Part shown: positions 17,312 through 26,563 of the stretch, piece by piece
Numbering within the stretch: the first letter of the stretch is position 1
Layout of the letters: every line of letters starts with the position of its first letter
Assembly (NCBI GenBank): GCA_001263235.1
Contig: LGRD01000013.1
Location: forward strand, 96,775-160,774
Reading direction: 5' to 3'
Length of the DNA stretch: 64,000 bases
DNA from: Methylibium sp. NZG
Lineage (GTDB): Bacteria; Pseudomonadota; Gammaproteobacteria; Burkholderiales; Burkholderiaceae_C
Made by a program: the position numbers and the translations under genes
Notes under the pieces: model-generated
Database searches by the model: none
Seen by the model: the letters and a program-made list of their open reading frames with translations, nothing else
Told to the model about the DNA's origin: nothing

Positions 17312-17564
17312 GGCTGTCCTCGAATTGACTTGTCCTGGCTGACACGTCTGGGTTGATCGGGGCGCCCCGCGAGGCGAATACCCGCTAGCGTATCGCGCCC
17401 TGGCGCCGCCGGGCCCGCGTGAATCCTTGCAGACGCCGTGGTTTGGGCACGACGCGGCGGATTGCCTGCGTGCAGTCGGCAGCCTTGCGCGGGTTTTGTT
17501 GGATCGAGAACCCCGCCGCCACGCCTACAGTCGCGCCGCGTTTTCCTTCCAACGGAGTTCCAAC

Positions 17565-18377
17565 ATGGACATGCAGGCGATACAGACATTCCTCACCACC
17601 ACAGCGATCGACGTGGGCATCAAGATCGTCGCGGCGATCGCGTTCTGGGTGATCGGCTCGTGGATCATCGGCAAGGTCATCGCGGTGATGCAGAACCTGA
17701 TGGGCCGCAACCAGCTCGACCCGACGCTGACCAAGTACCTCGGCTCGATCGTCAACGTGGCGCTGAAGATCGCGCTGGTGCTGGGCATCCTGGGCTACTT
17801 CGGCATCCAGACCACCTCGTTCGCGGCCATGCTGGCCGGCGCCGGTCTGGCCATCGGCGCGGCCTGGAGCGGCATGCTCAGCAACTTCGCAGCGGGCGCC
17901 TTCATGCTGGTGCTCAAGCCCTTCAAGGTGGGCGACTTCGTCGGCGTGGCGGGCGTGACCGGCACGGTGCGCGAGCTCGGCCTGTTCGGCACCACGATCA
18001 TCACGCCCGACAACGTGATGACGCTGGTGGGCAACGGCAAGATCTTCGCCGACACGGTGCACAACTACACCGCGATGCCGGTGCGGCGCGTCGACCGCAC
18101 GGCGCAACTGGCCGGCGGCGTGAACACGGGCGATGCGATCGCGCGCTTCAAGGCCGCGGTGGCGAAGATCCCGAACGTGAGCACCACGCAGCCGCCCGAG
18201 GTGAGCCTGATCGACCTGACGCTCATGGGCCCGGTGATCGCGGTGCGCCCGTACACGCACAACGACCACTACTGGCAAGTGTGGGCCGACACCAACGAGG
18301 CCATCGCCCGCGTGTGCGCCGAAGCCGGCTGGCCGGCGCCAGCGCCGACGCAGATCAACCGCAGCGTGGCGGCCTGA
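17565..18377 (+). CDS. Small-conductance mechanosensitive channel (MscS family)
   Basis: 270 residues, close to E. coli MscS. Three N-terminal membrane segments; the pore-lining third helix is LAGAGLAIGAAWSGMLSNFAAGAFMLVLKPF, with the Gly/Ala packing of MscS. Next come the beta domain (KVGDFVGVAGVTGTVRELGLFGTTIITPDNVMTLVGNGKI) and the alpha/beta domain (IAVRPYTHNDHYWQVWADTNEAI). It opens on membrane tension to release solutes. The ATG of MDMQAIQ is preceded by an AACGGAG-like site; the same frame is open upstream but has no family match. Confidence 0.92.
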   Translation: MDMQAIQTFLTTTAIDVGIKIVAAIAFWVIGSWIIGKVIAVMQNLMGRNQLDPTLTKYLGSIVNVALKIALVLGILGYFGIQTTSFAAMLAGAGLAIGAAWSGMLSNFAAGAFMLVLKPFKVGDFVGVAGVTGTVRELGLFGTTIITPDNVMTLVGNGKIFADTVHNYTAMPVRRVDRTAQLAGGVNTGDAIARFKAAVAKIPNVSTTQPPEVSLIDLTLMGPVIAVRPYTHNDHYWQVWADTNEAIARVCAEAGWPAPAPTQINRSVAA

Positions 18378-18419
18378 GGTGCTTGCCGACGGCGGGCCGA
18401 GGGTGGGCTTGCCGCCGGT

Positions 18420-19457
18420 TCAGCGCGGTGGCGGCAGCGGCTCGCCGAGCGCCCGCCGCCACAGCCACGGCAGCCCGCGCTGAATGTCGATGCGCGCGCC
18501 GACCTGCTCGGGTGGCGTGAGCGCCTGTGGCGGCGGTGGCGGCTCAAGCGCCTTCGCCGTGCCGCGCCGCTGCGCCACGGCGAAGGTGAACACGTAGGTC
18601 GGCTCCTGGCCCATGCGCAGGTCGCTGATGAGCAGCTTGTCGCCGCGCTGCTCCAGTTTGTAGAAGCCTTTGCTGAACGCGGTGATGCGCCGCACGCCGT
18701 CCAGCGGCTGCAGTTCAGCGGCGAGCGCGCTGCCGCGCTCGAAGCGGTCGAAGTGCATGCCGGGCGCGCTGTCCAGCAGCGAGTGAAAGCCTTCGTGGAA
18801 GTGCTCGCCGCTCACCGCGACCACGCGCCACAGCACCGTGTTGAACGCCGTCGGCGTGACGAGCACGCGCTCGGCCGCGATGCCCTGCACCGCCAGCGCC
18901 GCGCGCGCCACGCGCTCGACGTGCTGTTGCGCCGCGGCGCCCCACGCCAGGTAGGCCGTGCTCAACACCAGCCCCACCGCGTTGGCCCCCAAGCCGCGCC
19001 CGCCACCGCCCGCGGCGAGCGCCCAGCCGGTGCCCACCAGCAGCGGCAACGTGTACAGCGGGTCGATGATGAAAATGCTGCCCACGCCGAACGGGTGGTT
19101 CGAGAACGGCAGCGCGAGCTGCGTGCCGTAGACCGTCATCGCGTCGAGCAGCGGGTGCGTGACCAGCACCAGCCACATCGCCAGCCACCAGCGACGCCAC
19201 TGCACCCACTCGCCATGCAGCCGCGCGATGGCGGCGGCAAACGGCAGCGAGAACAGCGTGAGCCAGAACGGCGCGTGCGTCTCGGCGCGGTGCAGCACCA
19301 TGTTGCGGATCGGGTCGCCGTGGTCGATCAACACATCCAGATCGGGCAGCGTGCCGGCCACCGCGCCCCACAGCGCCGCCTTCCACACCGCCGTGCGGCG
19401 GCCCATCGTGGCCACGCCGACGGCGGCGCCGAGGGCGATTTGGGAGAGAGAGTCCAT
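18420..19457 (-). CDS. Membrane metal-dependent hydrolase, YdjM-like
   Basis: 345 residues. It starts MDSLSQIALGAAVGVATMG and has PDLDVLIDHGDPIRNMVLHRAETHAPFW and VTHPLLDAMTVYGTQ, the conserved Asp/His set of YdjM-type inner-membrane metal-dependent hydrolases. Five hydrophobic segments fill the first 200 residues. The second half is soluble (about residues 200-345) and carries a Pro-rich patch (EPPPPPQALTPP). Substrate and role are not known. It converges with the MscS gene, 42 bases apart. Confidence 0.85.
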   Translation of the reverse strand: MDSLSQIALGAAVGVATMGRRTAVWKAALWGAVAGTLPDLDVLIDHGDPIRNMVLHRAETHAPFWLTLFSLPFAAAIARLHGEWVQWRRWWLAMWLVLVTHPLLDAMTVYGTQLALPFSNHPFGVGSIFIIDPLYTLPLLVGTGWALAAGGGGRGLGANAVGLVLSTAYLAWGAAAQQHVERVARAALAVQGIAAERVLVTPTAFNTVLWRVVAVSGEHFHEGFHSLLDSAPGMHFDRFERGSALAAELQPLDGVRRITAFSKGFYKLEQRGDKLLISDLRMGQEPTYVFTFAVAQRRGTAKALEPPPPPQALTPPEQVGARIDIQRGLPWLWRRALGEPLPPPR

Positions 19458-19501
19458 CGTGCGATTGTGTGGTGGCGGCGCAAGACGGAGCGGCCGACGG
19501 G

Positions 19502-20533
19502 CTATCCGGCCTGCCTTGGCTCCGCCCTCTGCGCGCCTGCGTACTTCTCCAGCGCCGCCTGCAATCGCGCGTGGATCAACCCCGCCAGCGCTTTGTCCGC
19601 CACCACCTGCACGCTGTCGCCGTGCCGCAGGATGTCCATTACCAGCTCGGTCGGCTCGCTGTAGGGCACCTGCAGTTCGTAGCGGCCGTCCTTGAGCCAG
19701 CGCGACTTTTGTTGCGGGTGCCACTCTTCATTGGCGACCCACTGCGCGGCGTCTTCATTGAACACCAGCGTGGCCCATTTGACCTTGGTTCCACCGCCGC
19801 CGTAGATGCCGTAGCCGGAGTCGAGCGCGGCTTCCAGGTCGCGCACCGGCACGTTGCGCGCTTTGGCATCGAGCACTTTGGCCTCGCGCATCGCGTCGAG
19901 CGCAAAGCGGCGCAGGCCGTCGCTCGCGTGGCACCAGGCATCCAGGTACCAGGTGTTGCGGTAGTTCACCAGCCGCTGCGGAGAGACCTCGCGCTCACTC
20001 AGGCTGCGGTCGCTGCGCTTGAAGTAGTGCAGCCACACTCTTCTGCGCTGCACCAGCGCACCGCCGAGCAGCTCGAAGTGCCGGCTCGGCACACGGCGGC
20101 GCGCGGTGCCGATGACCTTGATGCGCCGCATCAGCTCGCGCGCCTGCGCGGCGTCGGTACCGAGCATGCCCTGCAGCTTTTCCATCAGCGGTTGCAGGTG
20201 GCGCGCCAGCACGCCGTCGTCGTCCAGGCCGGCGAGCAGCTGGTGCATCGTCAGCATCGCGTGGATCTCGTTCTCGTTGAACCACAGTCCGGGCAGCTCG
20301 TGCTGCGCCGCCCGCGCGCCTGCCGGGCCGGCCTGCGTGGCGTCGGCAAAACGGTAGCCGTTGTCGAGTGCGCTGTAGACGATCGGCGCGCTCATGCGGT
20401 CGCGCAGGTACTGCAGGTCGCGTTTGAGCGTGGCGGGCGAGACGGCAAGTTCGTCCAGCAGCGCGGCAAAGCTGACGCAGCCGCGGCTCTTCAGCAGCAG
20501 TTCGATCTTGTAGAAGCGTTCGGTGCGGTCCAC
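19502..20533 (-). CDS. WYL-domain transcriptional regulator
   Basis: 343 residues from a GTG (VDRTERFYKIELLLKSRG) with a GAGAGGGGG-type site upstream. N-terminal winged helix-turn-helix of the DeoR/YafY kind (SFAALLDELAVSPATLKRDLQYLRDR, residues about 20-46). The WYL domain lies near residues 150-225 (YRNTWYLDAWCHASDGLRRFALDAM; the motif here is W-Y-L), and a C-terminal WCX-like domain follows. Such regulators respond to ligands, sometimes nucleic-acid fragments. It is divergent from the HNH-like gene, and two identical-consensus palindromes lie between them, so it probably controls both. Confidence 0.88.
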   Translation of the reverse strand: MDRTERFYKIELLLKSRGCVSFAALLDELAVSPATLKRDLQYLRDRMSAPIVYSALDNGYRFADATQAGPAGARAAQHELPGLWFNENEIHAMLTMHQLLAGLDDDGVLARHLQPLMEKLQGMLGTDAAQARELMRRIKVIGTARRRVPSRHFELLGGALVQRRRVWLHYFKRSDRSLSEREVSPQRLVNYRNTWYLDAWCHASDGLRRFALDAMREAKVLDAKARNVPVRDLEAALDSGYGIYGGGGTKVKWATLVFNEDAAQWVANEEWHPQQKSRWLKDGRYELQVPYSEPTELVMDILRHGDSVQVVADKALAGLIHARLQAALEKYAGAQRAEPRQAG

Positions 20534-20555
20534 GGTGCCCCCTCTCTGACATGCC

Positions 20556-20578
20556 GCTGGCTCACCACGTGAGCCAGC
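20556..20578. promoter_or_regulatory. Palindromic operator 1, WYL regulator
   Basis: Ten-base arms GCTGGCTCAC and GTGAGCCAGC separated by CAC, a perfect inverted repeat 23 bases upstream of the regulator start. It shares the core TGGCTCA-N5-TGAGCCA with the second site, 66 bases away centre to centre. Role as operator is inferred from position and symmetry. Confidence 0.65.
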
Positions 20579-20623
20579 CACGCAGAGCATACCTGATGCA
20601 GATTCTTTGCAGCGCCTTCACCC

Positions 20624-20642
20624 TGGCTCACGCCATGAGCCA
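20624..20642. promoter_or_regulatory. Palindromic operator 2, WYL regulator
   Basis: Second copy of TGGCTCA-N5-TGAGCCA, 62 bases before the HNH-like gene start. A third, half-matching GGGCTCACC follows about 15 bases later. The two full sites flank what should be the divergent promoter region, which would suit looping or dual repression by the WYL protein. Confidence 0.65.
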
Positions 20643-20704
20643 CCCGGCCGCAATACTGGGCTCACCGCCGCAACACGCCGGCACTCAAACCCCAGGAGCG
20701 CACC

Positions 20705-21802
20705 ATGAGTCTCGTCCCGATCGGCACCCACGCCCACCCCATCAGCACGCTCGACCGCATCGGCTTCGAGCTGGGTTGGGACTACGCCCACCACCGCGTC
20801 TGCCCGCCCGAGGCCTACGCCCAGGCGCCTTCACCGTTGCGCGATGGCCTGTTGGCTGGCCAGGCCACCTTCGGCCTGCGCACACTGAACGCCACGCGCC
20901 ATGTGCGCAAGTGGCTGCAACTGCGCCTGCACGCCTGGCTGCGCGGGCGCAGCGTGGAGTTGACGCAGGTGACGCCCAACCACCTCGCGCAGCTCGACGT
21001 GAGCCACTGCCCGATCACCCGGGTGGGCTTGAGCGTGGCCACGCTGGAGGGCAGCGACAGCTCCATCGACCGCGTGCGCAACGGCGCGGGTTACGCCGCC
21101 GGCAACCTGGCCGTGATGAGCACCAAGGCCAACCACGCCAAAGCGGCCCACGGCTTTCGCGACGCGATCCGGTTCGTCAAAGAGGTCGAGGCCGGCGCGC
21201 TCGGCGGCGTCAACGGGCTCACGGCCGCGCAGTGGGCGCGGGTGGCGGTGCTGTGCAGCTTTGTCGAGCCGCTCGCGCACGACGAGGCCTGCGCGCTGCC
21301 GCTGCTGGTGCTGCCGCCGAACCGCCTGCGGTTGTTCAACCCGGCGCAGGCACTGCAGGCTTTCGTGAGCCGGCAGTTGCTGGTGCCGGGCTGGAGCCAG
21401 CGCGTGAGCCGCATCGAGGCGCTGGTGCCAGGCAAGCCGGCGCAGCGTGCCTTTCGCGACTTCTTTCAGGCGCTGCTGCCGAGGGTGTTGGAGGCGGGCC
21501 GCAACATCACGCCGATGGAAGCGCGCTGGGCCGTTGAAGACGCGTGGCGCAACCCGCTGGTGCAGCGCCGCTGGACGGCGTTTGCACGCATGCTGTCGGC
21601 CGAACAATGCGAGGCGCTGCTGCGCCGCGCCACCGCCAAGAAGCTGGGCACCGGCGTGCTGAACCAGTTGACCGACGCGCAAGCGACCGACGGCTGGAAC
21701 CTGGAAACGCGCGGCTACGTGCCGCACACGCCAGCCGCCGACGAGCCCGCGGTGCTGCGGCGCATGGAGGCGGCGGGGCCACAGATGCTGCTGGCGATCT
21801 GA
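20705..21802 (+). CDS. HNH-like protein of unknown function, WYL-linked
   Basis: 365 residues with a GGAG site before the ATG. The centre reads LDVSHCPITRVGLS, then SSIDRVRNGAGYAAGNLAVMSTKANHAKA. This resembles the His ... Asp-Arg ... Gly-Tyr ... Asn-x-x-Lys layout of HNH-type nucleases, though the second His and zinc cysteines are not obvious. The C-terminal 200 residues are helical (RLFNPAQALQAFVSRQLLVPGW, LSAEQCEALLRRATAKKLG). No family recognised. Divergence from a WYL regulator with paired operators suggests tightly controlled expression, as in some defence or stress loci. Confidence 0.6.
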   Translation: MSLVPIGTHAHPISTLDRIGFELGWDYAHHRVCPPEAYAQAPSPLRDGLLAGQATFGLRTLNATRHVRKWLQLRLHAWLRGRSVELTQVTPNHLAQLDVSHCPITRVGLSVATLEGSDSSIDRVRNGAGYAAGNLAVMSTKANHAKAAHGFRDAIRFVKEVEAGALGGVNGLTAAQWARVAVLCSFVEPLAHDEACALPLLVLPPNRLRLFNPAQALQAFVSRQLLVPGWSQRVSRIEALVPGKPAQRAFRDFFQALLPRVLEAGRNITPMEARWAVEDAWRNPLVQRRWTAFARMLSAEQCEALLRRATAKKLGTGVLNQLTDAQATDGWNLETRGYVPHTPAADEPAVLRRMEAAGPQMLLAI

Positions 21803-21916
21803 CGGGGCAAGGCTTGGCGAGGCGGGGCTGTTGGCGGCGCGGCATCATCGTCCGCCGCCGCGAAACACGCCCAGTGGGCCCTGTGCCGGAGGCGCTCGGG
21901 GTAGTCGGCCGCTGCC

Positions 21917-22222
21917 TCAAACACCGCGCCAGCGGCTGATGTCGTCGTGCCGCAAGCGGGCTGCATCGCGCCGGTCGGCGGCGTCGAGCAACATCCAGTC
22001 GGGCGCGCCGATGTCCCGCAGCGCGTGAGGGCTCAACGCGTTCAGGCCGCTCCACACGCGGCGCTGCTGCGCGCGCTGCGCCCGCACGTGCCGAGCCCGC
22101 GCCACGCGCTGAGCGCCCGCCTGCGCCAGAGCGGCCAGGCGGTGCCAGACACGCCACGGCCGCAGGTGGTGGACGGAGAAGGGAGTCGGTGAAGAAGTGC
22201 TGGGCAGGCCGCGTGACAGCAT
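21917..22222 (-). CDS. DUF1127-like small protein
   Basis: 101 residues. A basic, Arg/Ala-rich first half (LRPWRVWHRLAALAQAGAQRVARARHVR) is followed by VWSGLNALSPHALRDIGAPDWMLLDAADRRDAARLR. The L-S-x-x-x-L-R-D-I-G-A-P motif is the signature of DUF1127-type proteins, small regulators or RNA/phosphate-linked factors in other bacteria. It is divergent from the LysR gene with a 102-base shared upstream region, so LysR control is plausible. Confidence 0.7.
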   Translation of the reverse strand: MLSRGLPSTSSPTPFSVHHLRPWRVWHRLAALAQAGAQRVARARHVRAQRAQQRRVWSGLNALSPHALRDIGAPDWMLLDAADRRDAARLRHDDISRWRGV

Positions 22223-22250
22223 GGTGGGCTCCGGGAGGGACTGGGGTTCT

Positions 22251-22321
22251 GGTAAGCATATGAGTCCGGTTACTGGCTGAACAGCGACTTTTGCTGGCTT
22301 GATCGGTCAGCTATGCTTACC
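22251..22321. promoter_or_regulatory. Spaced inverted repeat in the LysR / DUF1127 promoter region
   Basis: GGTAAGCATA (22251-22260) and its exact complement TATGCTTACC (22312-22321) are separated by 51 bases between two divergent genes. The right copy covers an early ATG of the LysR gene, which argues for the next ATG as the true start. Arms this far apart suit a tetrameric LysR protein contacting two sites, but the role is not proven. Confidence 0.5.
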
Positions 22322-22324
22322 AGC

Positions 22325-23239
22325 ATGGCCCGCCTGCCCCTGCACACGCTGCCCACCTTTCGCGCCGTCGCCAAGCTGGCCAACCTGCGCGCCGCAGCCG
22401 AACAACTGCACCTGACGCACAGCGCGGTGAGCCAGCAGATCAAGCTGCTCGAAGACCAGCTCGGTTTCCAGCTGTTCGACCGGCGCGGCCGCGGCGTGGT
22501 GCTCAACGCAGCGGGCGCGGCGCTGTTGAACTCGGTCGAGCCAGCGCTCGATCAGATCGAGGACGGCCGGCGCGCCGCGAGCGCCGCCGCCTCGGGCACC
22601 GAGCACCGCATCCGCATCACGCTGCTGCCGTCGTTCGCCAACCGTTGGCTGCTGCCGCGCCTGGCGAGCTGGCGCGAGCGCCACCCGCACATCAGCATCG
22701 AGCTGAACACCTCGCAGCAGGTCGTCGACCTGGCGCAAGAAGGTCTGCACGCCGCGCTGCGCCAGGGCAACGGCCAGTGGCGCGGCCTCGCGGCCGAATG
22801 CCTGATCGACTCACCGCTGATCGCGCTCGGCTCGCCCAGCGCCGCGCACCGCCTGCGTGGCTGCGAGCCCAAGGCGCTGGCGTGCGAGCCGCTGCTGGGC
22901 AGCCCGACCCTGTGGGCGCGCTGGTTCGCCCTGAGCGGCCTGCGCGTGCGCATCAACCCGGTCGCCACCTTCAGCGATGCCGGGCTGATGCTGCAGGCCG
23001 CCGAGCAGGGCCTGGGCCTCACGCTCGCGCGTGAGCTGTTCGCGGCAGATGCGTTGCGCGACGGCCGGCTGGTGCGCTTGTCGCCGCTGGCGTTGCCCGA
23101 CGAGCAGGCCTACGCCTTCTGGCTCGCCTACCCGCCCGCGCTGGCCGAGTGGCCGCCGCTGGTGGCGCTGCGCGCTTGGTTGAAGGACGAACTCGCCAAG
23201 TCGCAGGCGACGATGGACAGCGCGCGAAGCAGGCCTTGA
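22325..23239 (+). CDS. LysR-family transcriptional regulator, GcvA-like
   Basis: 304 residues from the second ATG (MARLPLHTLPTF); a first ATG at 22313 lies within an inverted repeat. The N-terminal helix-turn-helix is standard (FRAVAKLANLRAAAEQLHLTHSAVSQQIKLLEDQLGFQLFDRRGRGV). The effector-binding domain follows (RIRITLLPSFANRWLLPRLASWRERHP), with the GcvA-like wording. It is likely to control the divergent DUF1127-like gene and itself. Inducer unknown. Confidence 0.92.
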   Translation: MARLPLHTLPTFRAVAKLANLRAAAEQLHLTHSAVSQQIKLLEDQLGFQLFDRRGRGVVLNAAGAALLNSVEPALDQIEDGRRAASAAASGTEHRIRITLLPSFANRWLLPRLASWRERHPHISIELNTSQQVVDLAQEGLHAALRQGNGQWRGLAAECLIDSPLIALGSPSAAHRLRGCEPKALACEPLLGSPTLWARWFALSGLRVRINPVATFSDAGLMLQAAEQGLGLTLARELFAADALRDGRLVRLSPLALPDEQAYAFWLAYPPALAEWPPLVALRAWLKDELAKSQATMDSARSRP

Positions 23240-23281
23240 GCGGCCCACGCCACCATGCGTTCGATCGGCCTCGAACGCTTG

Positions 23282-24433
23282 TCAGCCGCTCGCTGCGTGG
23301 GCGCCCGATGCGGTCAACGCAGCGATCTCCGCCGCGGTAAACCCGGCTTCGCTCAGTACCTCCACCGTGTGCTGCCCCACCTCGGGCGCAGGGCGCGGCG
23401 GCTCTGGCGTGCTGCGGTCGAAGCGCGGCGCGGGCGCGGGCTGCACCACGCCGTCGATTGTGATGAAGGCGTTGCGGCTGGCCGCGTGCGCGTGCTGCGG
23501 CGCTTCGGCGATCGACAGCACCGGGGCAAAACACGCGTCGGTGCCTTCGAGCAACGCACACCATTCGTCGCGGGTCTTCGTCTTGATGATGCGGCCAACG
23601 GCCTCTCGCATCTCAGGCCACAAACGGCGGTCGTGCTGGCGCTTGACGAAGCGCTCGTCCAGGCCGATGCGCTGCGCCAGTTCGGCAAAGAATTTCGGCT
23701 CCAGCGCGCCGAGTGCGACGAAGCGCGCGTCGGCCGTCTCGTACGTGGCGTAGAACGGCGCGCCGCCGTCCAGCAGGTTCTCGCCGCGCGGTCGGTCCCA
23801 CGCGCCGCTGGCGTGCAGGCCGTAGAAGATCGACGCGAGCGAGGCCGCACCATCGACCATCGCCGCATCGACCACCTGGCCCAGGCCCGAGGTCTTGCGC
23901 TCGTGCAGCGCCGCCAGCAGGCCGAGCGCCAGGTACAGCGCACCTCCGCCGTAGTCGCCCACCAGGTTCAGCGGCGGCACCGGCGCGCCGCCGGGCGGGC
24001 CGATGGCGTGCAGCGCGCCGGTCAACGCGATGTAGTTGAGGTCGTGGCCCGCCGCGGCGGCCAGCGGCCCGGTCTGGCCGAAGCCGGTCATGCGGCCGTA
24101 GATCAGACCCGCGTTGCGCGCGTGGCAATCGGCCGGGCCCAGGCCGAGCCGCTCCGCGACGCCGGGGCGAAAGCCTTCGATCAGCATGTCGGCGGTGGCC
24201 ACCAGCCGCAGCACCGCGTCGCGCCCGGCGGGTGTCTTCAAGTCCAGCGCCACCGAGCGCCGGTTGCGCCCGTTGACGTTGAAGCGCGTGGGCATCGCCA
24301 CGCCCAGGCCGCTGGGTTCGGTGCGGTCGATGCGCACCACGTCGGCGCCCAGGTCGGCCAACAGCATCGCGCACATCGGGCCGGGGCCGATGCTGGCGAG
24401 TTCGAGGATGCGCAGGCCGTGCAGGGGTCCCAT
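23282..24433 (-). CDS. Alpha-methylacyl-CoA racemase (CaiB/BaiF family)
   Basis: 383 residues. It interconverts R and S 2-methylacyl-CoA so that methyl-branched chains can enter beta-oxidation. The catalytic residues known from the Mycobacterium enzyme line up with a constant shift of four: His130 in [12 protein letters not shown], Asp160 in VGDYGGG and Glu245 in LGALEPKFF. The start [32 protein letters not shown] is typical of the family. It is the third gene of a minus-strand set with the acyl-CoA dehydrogenase and a TetR regulator. Confidence 0.93.
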   Translation of the reverse strand: MGPLHGLRILELASIGPGPMCAMLLADLGADVVRIDRTEPSGLGVAMPTRFNVNGRNRRSVALDLKTPAGRDAVLRLVATADMLIEGFRPGVAERLGLGPADCHARNAGLIYGRMTGFGQTGPLAAAAGHDLNYIALTGALHAIGPPGGAPVPPLNLVGDYGGGALYLALGLLAALHERKTSGLGQVVDAAMVDGAASLASIFYGLHASGAWDRPRGENLLDGGAPFYATYETADARFVALGALEPKFFAELAQRIGLDERFVKRQHDRRLWPEMREAVGRIIKTKTRDEWCALLEGTDACFAPVLSIAEAPQHAHAASRNAFITIDGVVQPAPAPRFDRSTPEPPRPAPEVGQHTVEVLSEAGFTAAEIAALTASGAHAASG

Positions 24434-24456
24434 GTCGAGGTTCCTTCAGCGTGATG

Positions 24457-25257
24457 TCAGCGTGATGTCGGCGCGGTTTCAGCGCGGCCGGGGTGCGGGC
24501 GCGGCGCGGGGGCACTCCGGTGTGGGGCGCCGACGAACAAGGCCATCGCTGCGTCGGTGAGCTCGTCCAGCGTCGCCGCCTTCTCCGCGTCATACCACTG
24601 CACCGACCAGTTCAATGCGCCCAGCAGGAGCAGCCGCGCCAGGTGCGGGTCGGCGTTCAGCCGGCCTGCGGCCTTCAGCGCCTGCAGCAGCGGCAGCCAC
24701 GCGGCTTCGTAGTCGCGCTGCAGTTGGGCGATCGTGGCGCGTTGTTTGGCGTCCAGCGAACGCCATTCGTACAGCATCACCGGAATGAAGTCGCTCTCGG
24801 GGCCGAGCAAGATGTCGAAGTGCGTGCGGATGAGCGCCCGCAGCACGACTTCAGGCGACTGCGCGGCGGTCACGCCCGTCACACCCGTTGGACCGACCAC
24901 GCCATCGCTGCGGTACGGAGGCAGCAGCCCTTGCGCAGCTTGCAGCGTGGCGGCCTGCTGCTGCAGCGCCGCGCGCATGCCCTGCTCCATCACCTCGCAC
25001 AGCAACGCGTTCTTGCTCTTGAAGTGATAGAACGGCGAGCCCGAATGCATGCCCACCGCCGCGGCGATGTCGCGCGTGCTCGTGGCCGCGAAGCCTTGGG
25101 CGCGGAACAGCTTGGCAGCCGCACGCATCAGCTCCTGGCGGCGGTTGCCATCGTCGCGCTCTTCCAGCGTCTTGCGCGGCCGGCCGCGCGGGCGGCGTGG
25201 CGCGGGGGCAAGCACACTGGCCGACTCGACGTCCGACTCGTTCATCAAGGCCATCAC
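24457..25257 (-). CDS. TetR-family regulator
   Basis: 266 residues. After a 40-residue basic, Pro-rich tail (PAPRRPRGRPRKTLEERDDGNRR) comes the TetR DNA-binding domain: LMRAAAKLFRAQGFAATSTRDIAAAVGMHSGSPFYHFKSKNALLCEVM. The ligand domain is divergent. Located seven bases after the acyl-CoA dehydrogenase gene, it is a candidate repressor of the surrounding beta-oxidation genes, responding to an acyl-CoA. A start four codons later (MNESDVES) is possible. Confidence 0.88.
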   Translation of the reverse strand: MMALMNESDVESASVLAPAPRRPRGRPRKTLEERDDGNRRQELMRAAAKLFRAQGFAATSTRDIAAAVGMHSGSPFYHFKSKNALLCEVMEQGMRAALQQQAATLQAAQGLLPPYRSDGVVGPTGVTGVTAAQSPEVVLRALIRTHFDILLGPESDFIPVMLYEWRSLDAKQRATIAQLQRDYEAAWLPLLQALKAAGRLNADPHLARLLLLGALNWSVQWYDAEKAATLDELTDAAMALFVGAPHRSAPAPRPHPGRAETAPTSR

Positions 25258-25264
25258 CGCTCGG

Positions 25265-26428
25265 TCATCGCCCCGGCAAGCCCATCGCCCGCGCGATCAC
25301 CTCTTTCATGATCTCGTTCGTGCCGCCATAAATGCGCTGCACGCGCGCATCGACGAACGCACGTGCGATCGGGTACTCCCACATATAGCCGTAGCCGCCG
25401 AACAGCTGCACGCATTCGTCGATGACCTTGTTCTCGAGGTCGCTGACCCAGTACTTGGCCATCGACGCGGTCGCGGTGTCGAGCTTGTCCTCCAGCAGCA
25501 GCGCGATGCACTTGTCGACAAACACCTGCGCGATCTGCACCTGCGTCTGCAACTCGGCGAGCTTGAAGCGGGTGTTCTGGTACTGCGCCACCGCCTGGCC
25601 AAAGACCTTGCGGTCCTTCACATAGGCCATCGTCCAGTCGATCGCGGCTTGCGACTTGGCCGCCGCGCCGATGGCGATCTGCATGCGCTCCCACGGCAGT
25701 TGCTCCATCAGCGAGACGAAGCCGCGGTTCAGCGGGCCGAGCAGGTTGGCCGCCGGCACTTTCACGTCGTTGAAGAACAGCTCGGCCGTGTCTTGCGCCT
25801 TCAAGCCGACTTTCTTCAGCCGCTTGCCGGTCTCGAAGCCCGGCATGCCGCGTTCGACCAGCAACAGGCTCGTGCCCTTGGCGCCGGCAGCCGGGTCGGT
25901 CTTGGCGACAACGATCACCAGGTCGGCGTGCCAGCCGTTCGTGATGAAGGTCTTGGAGCCGTTGAGCAGGTAGTGGTCGCCCGTCTCGTCATGCTTCAAC
26001 AGGGCCGTGGACTTCACGCCCTGCAAGTCGGAGCCCGCCGCTGGCTCGCTCATCGCGATCGCGCCGATCATGTCGCCGCGCGCCATCGCCGGCAGGTACT
26101 TCTGCTTCTGCGCCTCGGTGCCGTAGTGTTCGATGTATGGCGCCACGATCTCGTTGTGCAGCCCGTAGCCGATGCCGCTGTAGCCGCCGCGCGCTAGCTC
26201 CTCCATCTGCACCACCGAGTACAGCCGGTCGGCGCCCGCGCCGCCGTATTGCTCCGGCATCGTCATGCACAAAAAGCCGTTCGCGCCGGCCTTGCGCCAG
26301 ACCTCGCGGTCCACGTAGCCCTGCTCCTCCCAATCGGCGTGGAAGGGCGCGATCTCTTTGTCGCAGAAGCGGCGGAAGCTGTCGCGGAAGGCTTCGTGCT
26401 CGGGGCTGAAAAGGGTGCGTTCGATCAT
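25265..26428 (-). CDS. Acyl-CoA dehydrogenase, long-chain type
   Basis: 387 residues, full length. FAD and substrate blocks are clear: [41 protein letters not shown] and [42 protein letters not shown]. The last block has Gly where medium-chain enzymes carry the catalytic Glu (YEG), as in mammalian LCAD; the base is then Glu247 in MEQLPWERM, which is present. It catalyses the first, FAD-dependent step of beta-oxidation. It starts at the ATG of [11 protein letters not shown] and is divergent from the thiolase gene. Confidence 0.94.
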   Translation of the reverse strand: MIERTLFSPEHEAFRDSFRRFCDKEIAPFHADWEEQGYVDREVWRKAGANGFLCMTMPEQYGGAGADRLYSVVQMEELARGGYSGIGYGLHNEIVAPYIEHYGTEAQKQKYLPAMARGDMIGAIAMSEPAAGSDLQGVKSTALLKHDETGDHYLLNGSKTFITNGWHADLVIVVAKTDPAAGAKGTSLLLVERGMPGFETGKRLKKVGLKAQDTAELFFNDVKVPAANLLGPLNRGFVSLMEQLPWERMQIAIGAAAKSQAAIDWTMAYVKDRKVFGQAVAQYQNTRFKLAELQTQVQIAQVFVDKCIALLLEDKLDTATASMAKYWVSDLENKVIDECVQLFGGYGYMWEYPIARAFVDARVQRIYGGTNEIMKEVIARAMGLPGR

Positions 26429-26481
26429 CGTGAACCTCGCTGGGTGGACGCGCGCGCTGAATGGCAGAGGCGATTTATGAA

Positions 26482-26510
26482 AAGCGCTTGCTTGGTGCAA
26501 AGTCTATACT
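26482..26510. promoter_or_regulatory. Putative promoter/operator of the divergent beta-oxidation genes
   Basis: In the 135-base gap between the acyl-CoA dehydrogenase and thiolase genes are an eight-base palindrome AAGCGCTT (26482-26489) and a -10-like TATACT (26505-26510) reading toward the thiolase. A TetR site is plausible here because a TetR gene belongs to the cluster. The -35 element is poor, so confidence is low. Confidence 0.35.
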
Positions 26511-26563
26511 GCCACGCAGCCTTTCCTGCCTTCGTTTTCAGCCCCCAATTCAGGAGCACCACC

